Assembly (NCBI GenBank): GCA_030272585.1
Contig: BSYQ01000001.1
Span: forward strand, 1,736,001-1,800,000
Direction of reading: 5' to 3'
Source: Bryopsis sp. KO-2023
Taxonomy: Eukaryota > Chlorophyta > Ulvophyceae > Bryopsidales > Bryopsidaceae
DNA length: 64,000 bases
Under the pieces are notes generated by a model that was not told the origin of the DNA, did not search any database, and was given only the letters and a program-made list of their open reading frames with translations. Positions 22,001 through 33,486 of this stretch are shown one piece after another. The translations under genes and the position numbers were made by a program. The first letter of the stretch is position 1. Each line of letters begins with the position of its first letter.

Positions 22001-25000
22001 GGGGGTGCGTATTGACCTGAACCTCATCAAAGCACAAAAAAAAAGGTCAATTCAGATAGGTAAATTATCTTCTTGATGCTCAACCCCTTTAGTCATGTAC
22101 CCAAGTGTCAAGTTCCTTGCTTTTTTGCTTGTTTTTTGTTTATTTTTTTGTTTTTTCAAAGGGTGGAAGCAGACTGTCTTGGCGCTGGAGGTGATCGCAT
22201 CGTTTCCGTTAAATATGGACATGGCCTTCCTCCGATTCTTCCACAGAAGGATGGATGAGATCTTGTATGACCTGGATATCGTGGAACTTAGAATGATGGG
22301 CTATGAAGCTTGTCTAGCAGTGATTGGAGAATGTGCACATTCCCAAGGTGAGGGGACGCGTCTGGGAAAACTATAGACATATATATCATTCTCTTACCAA
22401 TGCTCAATGATCTCTAGCGGAAGGGGACGTTTTTTGTACGAGGGCGGAGCTATTCCCATGCAGCCCTGTGAGGTTATCACAGCTTTAGATGGAGCAAGGG
22501 TTCCACTCACAACTGGTCATCAATCTGGAACTTCCCATACTTGGGACTGTTAAATTTGACCATGATTGTACAGTGAATTCTTGATGCTGGGTCGTCAAGA
22601 GCGAACCACATTGCCATAGAAAATCTCAGGTGCTGCTTTAATACAAAATAGGTGGGGGGGGTAGGGGGTCACAATCTGACAAAGCCTCAACAACTGCATT
22701 CGAATTGATAAGTTATCAGCCTTGTTTTCGCCTTTTTTTCAGTCGACCGACAAAAAAAATTGTTTGGTGTGCGCTGGCAGGGTATTCGAATGCTGAGGAA
22801 CAAGCTTGCATTCTGGAGGACCTTCTGGACCACATCGCCACAGTCGCTGTCATGGACCCTTGCCAAGGCATTCGACTGGAGCTGATGAAATCTCTGTTGG
22901 GGCGCAGGGACTTGTTCCCTCAAATGGCTCAGGACAGAATCATGTCACGGCTTGCTCAAGGGCTGCAGGACGATTTCGCACCTGCCCAGGAAGTCTTCAT
23001 TCGGCTGTTATGCGAGCTTGCTCAGTGGAACAACGCGTGCGCTATGCCTGCCTTGAGAGCGCTGCTCATGAAAGTGTTGGTGGACCTGGAAATCACCGGG
23101 ATCCCCGGCACGGTGGGAAAGCTTGTTGCAGGTAGAAGAAAAAAAAAAGAGAAAGAATAGAAAAGAAAAGAAAAGAAAAAGTGGTGATGGTGTGACAGCG
23201 TTCGATTCTGAATTCAATCACTACAAAAAGGGGTAATTTTACCATTTTTTCTACCATTCTTTTTACCATTTTTTCCACGATCGTTTCTGCCATCTTTTTC
23301 TCCTTTCTGTTTCAATGTTTTTGCCCCCCCCCCCTTATTCGCAGGCAGTGCTCGAGTTTTGAGCACGCTTCTTCGAGGGGCTCCACAGGTGCTGAAATCC
23401 CACGAGGAAAAGGTCCTGGAAATGATCGTCAGCAAGCTGGAGCATAACGTTTTCCACCGCAAGCCTTGCACCAGCGTGAAGGACCCCACGGGCACCACGA
23501 TAGACGAGCTCTTTATGTGTCTGAGTGCGTTGGGCGACGCGGTGGCCGGTTATACCAAGAGAATAGGACCTGTGCTGACGAAGGTGGTGGTGGATGCATC
23601 GGATAGAGACAGCCAAATGATTGCGGTGCAAACTTTGGACAAGGTTGGTGGGCAACTTTTCCACCTGATTGGGTTTTTTAAATTCTCGTTTGATTGTTTT
23701 TATACATGTTTCAGTGAACGGGTTGCATTCGGCTTTTTGGCCGTTTTGTGTAAACATATTTCGATTCAATTCGAAAAAATAACAGAAAAATGACTCTTTA
23801 AAAAAAGTAAATGAATAATTCATTTCATGATATATGTCCCAATAGTCTGTTTTCGTTGAAACTCCACCTGACATCTTTCTTCGTTTTACCGTAAGCGGAA
23901 AAAGCAAAAAGCAGAAAACGAAAAACGAACGATGTAGTCAGGAACAGCCAACCATCCTGTTGCCTATGTGAATTATTTGTTCAGAACAGCAATAAACCCC
24001 CCACAGAAATTCCTTCGGCAAGAGAGATGATTGTGTTTTTGGTTTTCGTTCTTCTGGGTCGAGGCAGGTCGCCAGCAGCGTGGGTGGGGCGATCCTACCG
24101 CACATCGATATCGAAAAAATTGTCTTTGCTATGGTGCACATCATTGAAATGAGCACAGAAATAGAATGCCATGGTTTAATGCGGACACTGGAAGTCCTGT
24201 GTTTATTGGACCCGGGGGTTACTCAGCTTCTCGAAAGCAGTGACGAGGAGTTTAGAAATGCGGATGAAGGTAAGCAGGCCACGTACAAAAAAAATCGCTG
24301 CTGAAATATTGGACGCCCAAAGTTTTATAAAGCTAAATTTTTTTTTTGCAAAATTTGTTGAAGGATGTTCAATTAATTCTTTTAATTTACCTGTTTGATC
24401 CAGCAATGCGTTCAGAATTTGAGTGGGTAAAAATTTGAGTCAAAATCTCAATTTCAACTTCTCAAATTCTGTGTGTGGCAGGGAGGGAGTCGGAGCTGTT
24501 CTCTAGCTTATTCGAAGCTGCTCGTGGCGATATGGAGGACCACTACACCTCCATCGTAATTAATGCCCTGATGCGTGCGTTCAAAGATCCTGGTGGTAGA
24601 GCCGACTGTTCCAGCATCGTAAAGTGTCTGATGTCGGTTTTCACCACTCACAAACACACCTCCGCGCAGCACCTAGACATGGTGGTTCCCTTCATCTTGA
24701 CCATAATCATGGATGCGGACGAGGATCTCCGCCTCATTCTTTTCGACGATTTGTGCAAGTTTGCGGAAATAATCGGGCCGAACCTCATGCCGTTTTCCGA
24801 GGACATATTGAAGCTGTGCATGCGTTTCTGGGGGGAGTCCAAACAGCTGACGAAACACATTCTGATACTGCTGGCGGAGCTGTACAGAGTGCTAAACCAC
24901 GACAAATTCGCCATGCACATGCAACAATTGGTTCCGAAAGTGGCTGCGTTGTTTTCGGAGAGCCAAAGAACGGGGGAGTACCAATTGGTGGGGCCGGCTT

Positions 25001-26782
25001 TCACGGTTTTGCAATCTTGCAAGGGGGAGCTCCATCACTTGCCCCTGCTTTTGCCAATAATGTCTCAGTTCATAAGAACGCCCGCTCCTCCCGGTGGAGA
25101 GGTCCCGACGGATGTGAAAAAAGGGTACCTCCAGACATTGATACGATTGCTGCCTGCGGTGGAAATGGACCAGAACGAGTGTTATTTATTTGCGGGGCAA
25201 ACGCTGCTGTCTTTGATTGATTTGTTGAGAAATGAGGCCATTCTTAGAGAACCCACCGTGGATGCAATGAGTTGCGTCATGGGGGTGTTGGGACCTGAAG
25301 GCATGAGCAGCTTCACAGGCGTTATTGAAGAGGTATGGTCAAAACTCCATTTAAACTCCATTCATTTGTGTGCATTAGGTAAATGATTTGCTTGAAATAT
25401 TTATTTCAATTAACTTGAAAAATACCAACTGTTTTGGTAAACCCTACCCAGGTAATAACCACCACTCTACGATAATAAGGCACATTCGCTGCATCCATCC
25501 TTGGAATTTCTCTCGACACTACCGAGAATTTTTGAAGTTTATTTTATTTTGTTTGATTTGTTTTATATTTTTCTTTTGGAGGGGGGGAGGGGGGTGATGA
25601 CAGATGGACTAGTTCAAATTGATGTCTGGCTGCTAAGCTTGATTGTTATTTTTGTGGTTTTAATATATATACATACATTTTGTGGTGAAAGATTTAAGTA
25701 TAAATGGGGGTTGTTTCCTCAGGCAGTTCAAAATTCTGGAATGGAGGATGCGTCAATAAAGAAGTTCATGAGGGTGCTTGAAAGATCATCCGATGTGAAT
25801 CGTGTCGAAGCCGTGGGGTGCAGCTGCTCAAGGACGGAGGCAGATGAAAGGTCGGAGCAACCGCAAGCTTCAAGTTCAACCTCCAGCTCGATAACAACCC
25901 CTGCTGCACAGAATGGAGTCGTCCGAAGTGGTTAGTAACAGCCCCAAGCAAAACCCCTCCTTGGGATGAAACGGTGGTTCACTTCTGAGTCAGTCTAGAA
26001 CACATTTTTGTGAAGGGCTGCACTTGGCCTTATTGAGCTGAGAATAAAAACTGTCCTCAGGGGGGTGATCCGTCGGATTGACTCGAAAGAGATTAACCGA
26101 TTGCCTGATTAGTCATGATTTATCTCGTGGTGCGACAGGGGGCACAAATGGATCTTTCAAAGTCAACATGAAAGCATTGTCGAAAACTAGGGAGTGCACC
26201 ACCGGGGAGGATTGGGCGGAGTGGATGAGGGGTCTAAGTGAAGAGCTGCTAAGGCAGTCTCCGTCTGCGACCCTCAGAGCTTGTCACGGATTGGCACAGG
26301 TTAGTTTTCCTTCGTGTTTTATGGTTGCCTGTTTTTTTTGGTTTGTTTTTTCTATTCTTATCGAATAGAGACGCTTATTGCTTTGGACATGAATTCATTC
26401 GATAAAAAAAAACGGAATAAAATCCTGCATCCAGCACTGTTGGTTTTCATGGAATCGGGAACATGATGTGTGTGTGTGTATGTGTGTGAATTCTGTACAG
26501 GTTAATGCTGGGTTCAGCCGGCGGCTGTTTCCGGCAAGCTTGATATCGTGCTGGTCGGTGCTGGAAGAGCAGCACAGGGCCCAGCTTCAACGGACCCTCA
26601 TGAATGCCTTGATGGTTGAAAACATACCGTCCGAGGTGCTGGATCACACCCTGAACTTGGAATGTCTTATTAGACTCGGGCCCGTCAAGGGTCTTCCTGA
26701 CGCATTGCAATCGCTGAGATTATTTGCTCAGCGCTGTGTGACCATGGCAAAATTCCAAAGACACAGTCGGTTGAATCGATGA
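19091..26782 (+). CDS. TOR-like HEAT-repeat protein lacking FRB, kinase and FATC
   Basis: Fifteen phase-consistent exons (19091-19326, 19557-19722, 19814-20008, 20386-20577, 20904-21091, 21295-21646, 21794-22004, 22162-22347, 22781-23131, 23345-23643, 24068-24269, 24482-25332, 25723-25930, 26139-26299, 26501-26782) encode about 1359 residues. The whole length follows the alpha-solenoid of mTOR in order: compare EEWYKDLVNNC with KPQWYRHTFEEA, LLDPGVTQLL with LLGALDPYKHK, and EDWAEWMRGLSEELLRQSPS with DDWLEWLRRLSLELLKDSSS. The last residues (AQRCVTMAKFQRHSRLNR) match the first helices of FAT, then TGA follows and the DNA turns into GT- and T-rich flank. TOR proteins are about 2400-2550 residues, so FAT, FRB, kinase and FATC are absent. 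It may bind a Raptor-like partner, as the TOR HEAT region does, without kinase activity. A splice out of the last exon cannot be ruled out from sequence alone. Confidence 0.85.
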
Positions 26783-27893
26783 CGGCGGTGTGTGTGTGTG
26801 CGTCTGTGTTTTTTTTCTTTATTTTAATTAACGCGTGGGTCATTGATTGATCGATTGTGCATCTGTGAATCTACGTTTGTGTGTGTGTTGTGTGTGTGTG
26901 TGGTTTTTTTTATCTGCAAACGCTTTTTTTCTTTGTTGCGTTTTTTTTTTTTTTTTTTTAACTATTTCGTTCATCCCTACTATTGTGAACCATTTTCGCA
27001 AGCAGGAGGGGTGGGGTGGGGAAAAGAAAAGAAAAGAAAAAAAAAACAATCAAAGAGAAACAAAACAACGCACAGCGGAAGTGATTTTTTTTTCTCGTAT
27101 CAAAGAGAGAGTTTGACAATGATGCTTGCGGAGGCAAAAAAAACAAACAAAAAAAATGTTTCGGGGGGTGATGGCGTTTTTTTTAAATCATGCCCAAGTA
27201 CTAGCACTCTGGGGATTTGGATTTGTTTTCAGACAAGCAGGTTTTATATGTGGTTATTGTTCGGGAGTTTATTATTGTTTTCTGTGTACGTTTGTGTAGA
27301 GGGGGTGAGTGTACCATTCATATGTCTGTGCCAAAGCCTTGTAAAAGCAACTGCAGGGCCAGGAAAAAAGAAAAGAAAAGAGAGAAAAAAAAAGCTTTAA
27401 AACAGAAATATGTGTACAAAAAAAAAAAGGTTATCAGTTTGGGGTTTTTAGTGGAGGATTCTAAAACACATGATTCTTTGGCGAGATATGTTGTGTCACA
27501 TGCTATTGATTTTTTATTACCATTTTTGTTTTTATTTTCTTCGAAAACCCCGTGATCCAAAAAGTAGAAATCCGTGAAAGAGCGTTTTATGGATTGTGGC
27601 TGAAAAAAAAAAGAATTGACACAAAAAAAAAGCTAGCTATTTTTTGTGTGGTTTGGGGGGGGGGGGGGAAGGGAGATGGAAATGAGGGGCTCCTTTAATT
27701 GTTCGATGATGATGCTCTCCCAAATGCAGAATTTATTACTGTGCGCTTCTTGACTTCCAAAAAGAAGACTGGGTTTGGATTGAAGTGGGCCATTGTTGCA
27801 CTGCATTTGCGATTCTCTGTTCCTCTTTTTTCAAAGCTAATTTTTGTTGGTCTCTTTGTGTTGGCAAAACTATCCAGGATGGATGAAAACTAG
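26783..27893. other. Low-complexity 3' flank of the TOR-like gene
   Basis: GT-rich microsatellites (26788-26905), a T-run at 26941-26959, and several A-runs and G-runs fill this stretch. I searched its frames for TOR FAT, FRB or kinase motifs and saw none. It most likely holds the 3' UTR. Confidence 0.6.
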
Positions 27894-28157
27894 ATGAGTA
27901 GATTCCAACGCATTTTGAACAGCAGACACATTGTGCATTTTTCTTTCCCTGCGCTTCGTGCAAGAAATAGCCCCTTGCCAATCCACATTACCAAACACAC
28001 TCCAGGATATATGTATTTTGGACGGGTGTTTCTAGAAACTATCCCTGTCAGGTTGTGGTGGAGAGAAATCCGAAAGTTGGAGAAGCACTCGACGCATGAT
28101 GCTGAAGATGTGCCATTTCCAGGGCTTGTAGAAGTCATTGATAAAATCGGCCAATGA
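27894..28157 (+). CDS. Small basic protein, 87 residues, unknown
   Basis: A single-exon frame begins at ATG 27894 and ends at TGA 28155-28157. The N-terminus (MSRFQRILNSRHIVHFSF) is basic and hydrophobic, like a mitochondrial presequence. The C-terminal half (LWWREIRKLEKHSTHDAED) is charged. The composition is less biased than chance frames around it. I do not recognise a family; a small mitochondrial protein is one guess. It lies between the TOR-like gene and the next small gene, transcribed in the same direction as the former. Confidence 0.4.
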   Translation: MSRFQRILNSRHIVHFSFPALRARNSPLPIHITKHTPGYMYFGRVFLETIPVRLWWREIRKLEKHSTHDAEDVPFPGLVEVIDKIGQ

Positions 28158-28223
28158 ACGAACGAACAGGACACAGGTAGTTCTCAAGGCCTTGGTCCCA
28201 GTCGCACAACTCTGAGCCTCTTG

Positions 28224-28830
28224 TCATGACCTGGCCATTTTATTCTTCGTCTTGGATGAGGACAATTTCCTGTTTGGAGGTCCCCGAGGTGTCCTCATTT
28301 GAGAAAGCTCGATCCTTTTAGCCGCCAACCAATCGATCCACTGAAAGACAACCATTCCCATTCACACAGCAGCAGCAGCAGAAGTATCGAGCCCTTGAAT
28401 TAAGACCGTTGCCAAAGCCTTAGCAGTTCGAACCAAGGGGGATTTTTCGGTGATCACGATGATGGTGGGCTGTTTTCGTGAACGATGCTTCAGGCGTCGT
28501 TTTCTTTCCATGGTCGATCCGACTAAACTAACATTTTCAGTACACAAGAAGGATTCGATTGTACCTGCACGCGAGAACGCCTCCGATGACTAATAGCTGT
28601 TCCTCGTTGGAGTAATGGGGGTCGTCATTTAGTTGCTGCTCCACAGAAGGCCACCGAATTTGCTGTTGCGCTGTCTGACGTGACTGAACCGGACGCCCGC
28701 AGAAAACGAACCATTCGCCCTCCTCGTGACCAGGAAATCCAATACTGTAAACTTTTTATAGCTGCTGTTCGAGGTGGTCCAGGCGCAAGGCTCTGGCGAC
28801 CCGTTTTTATCAAAAACGCTGCACGATTCA
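28224..28830 (-). CDS. Putative small basic protein, mitochondrial-like N-terminus, borders unresolved
   Basis: From ATG 28830 a frame reads MNRAAFLIKTGRQSLAPG..., typical of a mitochondrial targeting peptide. Further down the strand an open stretch (about 28560-28390) encodes ERKRRLKHRSRKQPTIIVIT and TEKSPLVRTAKALAT, and after a good CTTTCAG acceptor a last exon (about 28341-28224) encodes WIDWLAAKRIELSQMRTPRG and a Lys/Ser-rich end. Phases between these pieces can be matched only with unusual donors or very short introns. The start lies only 12 bases from the opposite-strand start at 28843, so one of the two starts may be wrong. No family is recognised. Confidence 0.35.
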
Positions 28831-28842
28831 TTAATTTGATAT

Positions 28843-30135
28843 ATGGACTTGGCAGTCCGCCGACTGCTGTCACTCGTGGTATTCTTCTTTTATGTCTCTT
28901 TGCTGATTCCGACCACGGAGTGCGGTAGAACCCTGCAAGGCCATTCCAGCTCAGGGTGAGAAAAATCCTGTTGTCCTTTTTCCATTCCATACCTTGTGGA
29001 ATAATATCACACCGAATGCTGGATATACTGTGTGCGTACATTTTCGTTATCCGCTGTTTCATCCCTCAGCGTCCTGAAACGAAAAGGCACTCGTTGTTGT
29101 GCTGCGAGTCAGCATCCCCACAACACGTTTGAAATTTTTTGGTTCGTTTCTTTTGATTTTTCTGACACCGGTGGAGTTTCTGTCGGTAATGCGAACTTGC
29201 AGTCTTTGGAAAAGTGATAGGTTGACCAAGTATAACGATAGGTCATTTCTCATTGCTGGAGTTTTGCTGTGCCTTTCAGAATTCCAGGTGATGTATGGGA
29301 GCCGGTGACAGACGACAATGATGTGCAAACTGAGGATCTGGTCAGTGGCCCTGACACTGTAGGTAGACTGAATTGTGTCAGTATCTGGCAAAAAAACAAA
29401 TGAACAGAAACTCAACAGAAAATAGAAAATGCATCACTGTGACAATGCATGCATGGATGTATGCATGTCTTGAAAGGAGGCATGCAATCTGGTAATAATC
29501 GCCACACCCAGCAATCCGAAATTCACTAGAAATACTAGAAATTCATCCGAGTAAAAGTGCCCTGACACGCTTTCCTTGCATCATCTTTTATGAATGAAAA
29601 TTCCTGGACTGGTCACTTTAGATGAGCAGTCTCCAGGAGGATTACAATAAGAAAAAGGAAATGAAACAATCTACAAGGTGTTGAGTGGTTTTGTGGTGGT
29701 GGTGGTGGCCAGGTGCCCGTCAAATTATTTGAACATGATCCGGCAGGCACGTTCATTGATGTGACCGAATTTAGAGTTGATAATGAAGTGGCTGAGTCTC
29801 CGATGGTGGGAGGCGTGGTGAGTGAAAACACCGACACAAATACAATCGATCCCACAGATTCCCCCATCTCTTTGAAGAACTATTCAGCGCACTGATCGGA
29901 CTCACCAAACAGGGGAGGATAAAAAGCCTGCAGGGTGTAGCATTTTGGACGTGGATTTTTGAAGTTCTCTTTAGTTGGAAGAATTTTTTTTGTTTGAGAG
30001 GATTTCGGAGATAGTTAATCATATGGTGGATCATAGGAAAACATGCATTTTTTTGTCATGGTCTGGGTTCTCATCTGCCCTTTTTGATTTGCTGTGGAAG
30101 TTGGCTTACGAAAGAGGAGAATGAGAGCGTTTGAA

Positions 30136-30171
<36 letters not shown>

Positions 30172-30785
30172 ACAGGGGGAAAACGAGGAACCCAACATGA
30201 ACAGTGAAATGGATTTTGCTCCGCGTTCTATTCAAGCAAGGTTAGTTGCTTCGACCCATGAGTTGGTCTGCTGAGATGGTCCATAGCATGGATTCATCTT
30301 CAATGCTTGTTCGATTGAAATACTGTCCGTATTTCATGACTAATGTAGGCCACCCACCATTCGATGAAAAGGCTTGACTTGAAATTTGACAAATAAAATT
30401 CTTGGCAGGATCACCTTCTCAGTAATCCACTTTCGATTCTCTAAACCAAAAACCCGAAAATGAGTGCATCGATTTAAAAAGTCTCATAGCTTCCCTTCCA
30501 CTGGGCAAATAGCGATGCGAATTGGATCAGATCAGTTGGATTTCTGAAAATTATGGGGGGTTTTATATCTTATGTAAATAATGATTTTGCAGTGAGATTT
30601 CGCCAGTGCGCATCCAGCCCCTCAGCACACCAGTCAGGAGAAAGAAGGCACAAAGCCCTATTTCTCATTCTGCACAGCTGGGACCTCTGGCTGTCGGAAT
30701 GTTGGTAATTGCTGCGATCGCTGTTGGCCTAATGCTGGGGGCGATCGGAGGATTGTTTTTCTTGCGATTGATGCGGGACAAGTGA
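28843..30785 (+). CDS. Small type I membrane protein with signal peptide, unknown
   Basis: Five exons (28843-28955, 29280-29358, 29713-29817, 30176-30240, 30593-30785) join in phase to give 184 residues. A start codon preceded by an in-frame stop opens a classical signal peptide (MDLAVRRLLSLVVFFFYVSL, then small residues and Cys). A Ser/Gly/Asp-rich, acidic region of about 100 residues follows, likely lumenal or extracellular. A basic patch (VRRKKAQ) lies just before a single membrane helix (LAVGMLVIAAIAVGLMLGAI), and the tail FLRLMRDK faces the other side. The layout suggests a small secretory-pathway membrane protein; no family is recognised. Placement of the basic patch before the helix could also invert the topology. 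A (TG)17 run sits directly upstream of the fourth acceptor. Confidence 0.65.
30137..30170. repeat. (TG)17 microsatellite before a splice acceptor
   Basis: Seventeen TG units end five bases before the exon that starts at 30176. Such runs can bind splicing factors and vary in length between individuals. Confidence 0.9.
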
Positions 30786-33486
30786 CAAAAGAAAATGTGT
30801 AATTGGGGATTGCGGGGAAAAAAAAGAAAACAACAAAAAAAACAACAAAAAAGAGTGAGATAGTCAGAAAAATGAGGGAGCGTGTGGGCAGACAGAAATA
30901 TGGATATAGGATTGAAAAGGAAGGAAAAAGAAAAAATACAGGAACAAGAAAACAGAAGATTTATTTTGGAAAGTTAGAAGGAAAGGAACAAAAAAAAAAG
31001 GAACAAAAAAAAAACAGAAAAAGAAACGATGGTGGTGAATATTATTAGGAAAGGAAAAGAAAAAGAAATTTTAGAAAAAAGGGGAGTGATATAACCCTTG
31101 TTACACTGTTTTCAGAATTCATTTTAGCTTTTTAGGGTTTTGCTTGTTGGGGTTAAGGGGGGTTCACACCGTTATTGAAAGAAACAAAAAAAAACTATAA
31201 TTGGCATTGCGGCCTCGTGCTGACCACGTACGGTTTATCTTTTCAATACTCAAGGCACAGGGTCATTCATCTATCTAACTAAAAAACTACTATGTAGATG
31301 TGTGTGTGTGGGGGGGGTTTGGTGGCATTTTTTCAAGATTGTGAAAAACACCAGGGGAAAAAAAAAAGAAAAAGAAAATTATACATATCAAAATATATAT
31401 AATGTTTTTTTGGTTTTTTTTTTGGTTTTTTTGTTTTCGTGGGGAGAGGGGTGGCGGGTGGGGTATACACACACACGGACAATCTGCGGAGGTTTTGGAT
31501 TTTATTTTATATTCATTTTTTTTTTATAACTTTTTTTTTTAATTTGGGTTTAATTACTGGTGGGATCCGGAAGGCGGAAGTGAGTGAATGAATGAATGAA
31601 TGTGTGACGATGAGGAAAAGAAAAAAAACATTATATGGTTTTGGAAGTATTGATTTGATTGCCGGTGGTTAGGGTGGGGGTGGTTAAGCTTTGGGTTATG
31701 ATGAAGGTGCTGTGTTTTTATATAATCTACGACGGTTTTCGATTGGCCGATGCGAATCATAGCGAATCCAGGGAAAGATTTTGTGTTTATGGGACGCTTT
31801 GCAATGGACGATTTAATCATTTCTGTTCCACATGCACAGAATTGGGTCCCGTTCCTCGCGATTTTTTGTTTTTTCTTTTAAATTCTTGGTTACAGATGTG
31901 CTGTCGGTAGAAGCAAACTTTTGAAGATCAAGTGTGGAAGTGTGTTTCAATGGAGCGGCGAAGTTAACCTGTGGCTCCAGATTCAATTTTTTTAAAAGTT
32001 GAGTGGCTGATTGGGCAACTCCTCCTCCTCCACAGTGTATGGAAATGTTGAAAAGCGCTTGCCAATATGTGTGTATATATATATATATACTTCAAAAATA
32101 TATTTGAAGTCTCTAGTTTTTTCACTTTTAGGGGAAACCAGAACTGGTGCACCAAACATTCCATACAATTTTCCAATTCACCCCTGATTCATCCAGACAA
32201 GCATCCATTTCCCGCAGCAAAACATGAGCGATTCCATTAAATAAAAAGATGTTGAGAGTTCATATGTGTGACAATGTGGCAGGAAAAAAAAAGTGCAAAA
32301 ATGCGTTCCCATCGACTCGATGATCGTTTTCACCCCAAGCATTTGAACCAAATTACACAAAAGTTATGTCGTGCGCACCATTCACTCTTGCTGTGCCGAT
32401 AATTTTTTTTTGGCCCCCCATCTAACCCCCTACCCCTCTCGATCCCAACCCCTGAAACTAGCCTGAAAGTGACCAGCAGATTATGAGTCTCCCCAAAGAA
32501 AAGAAAACAAAAAAACAAAAAAAAACATCATCTATCCCTTGCACGGAAAGCTCCAGAGACAAGGCTGACCCCTTATTTCAACTTCAGGCAATGAATTTAC
32601 AACATCATGCATTTTCTCCCCTGATCCCTTTTCCCCTTCAAAACGGTTCCTTCTTTTCTGAGCAGAAAAGATTTCTGGGCACCGGAATCCGATGGCCTGT
32701 GTGTGTGTTCATGGTTTCTTTTCTTTTCCTTTCCTTTTCTTTTTTTTTTTCCCCCTCTCCACCTGACCAGCAAGGAGTATTTCAAAACCCCAGGCCTCTC
32801 TCTCTCTCTTTCCCCAGTGGATTTTCTCATCAGCTGTAGTTTTTTTTTTTTTCTCTCTCTCAAAATCCAGTCCGGTTACACCAATCCCTGAGTGAAAATG
32901 CATGGATGGATACTCCAGTGACGTGACATTTTTTCCAAAAAAAGAGAAAGGTTGCCTCCCACCTAAAGTCACGTCGCTTTTCTTTTTGAACTTGTTTTTG
33001 TCACACTCTCGGATCAAAACACACACCACAACAAACATGACAGCCCCCAAAATCGTATTGGGATCCCCCAACCCCATTTCAAGGGAAACACCCGAAAAAG
33101 AAAAACAAAAAAACCCAATTGTATCTTATCCCAAATCCCTTGATCCGATGCATCGTTCGCCACCCCTCCCCCAAAAGAGCCCCCCTCCCTCCCATTAAGT
33201 GTGACATTGATTTGACATCCCACCACGACTAACAGGAAAGAAAACACCACAATCCCACCATTTGGTCAGACATGGGAACAGCAGCGGGAGGTGAAACCAA
33301 GCACCCAAATGAAAACCCCACAGTCTTTTTTTTTGTTTTTAAATCTCTCGTTTTTTTCATAAAAAGACCCTTTTTTTTTGTTTTTTGCATCTTGAATCAT
33401 CACACATGGGAGAGCGACCAACCCAACTGATATTACAGCCTGCCATATTCTATATAGGATCCCATTGTTTTGCCGATGAACCTGAG
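30786..33486. other. Long intergenic low-complexity region, no gene seen
   Basis: About 2.7 kb of A-, T- and GA-rich DNA with simple repeats, including (TA)n near 32075. It lies between convergent 3' ends (membrane protein and STE20 kinase). All frames here are short and compositionally biased. No transposon, tRNA or conserved motif was recognised. Confidence 0.5.

Noticed and set aside
19091-26782. First reading of the HEAT protein as an importin-beta family member
   Set aside because: Segment-by-segment order and the FAT-entry motif fit TOR and not importins; no IBN_N-like start was seen.
28625-29062. 145-codon minus frame overlapping the membrane-protein start
   Set aside because: Its upstream part is antisense to the well-phased signal-peptide exon; only the part after 28830 was kept as a tentative gene.
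30803-31048. 81-codon Lys-rich plus frame
   Set aside because: Pure low-complexity A/G-rich DNA translated; no coding signature.
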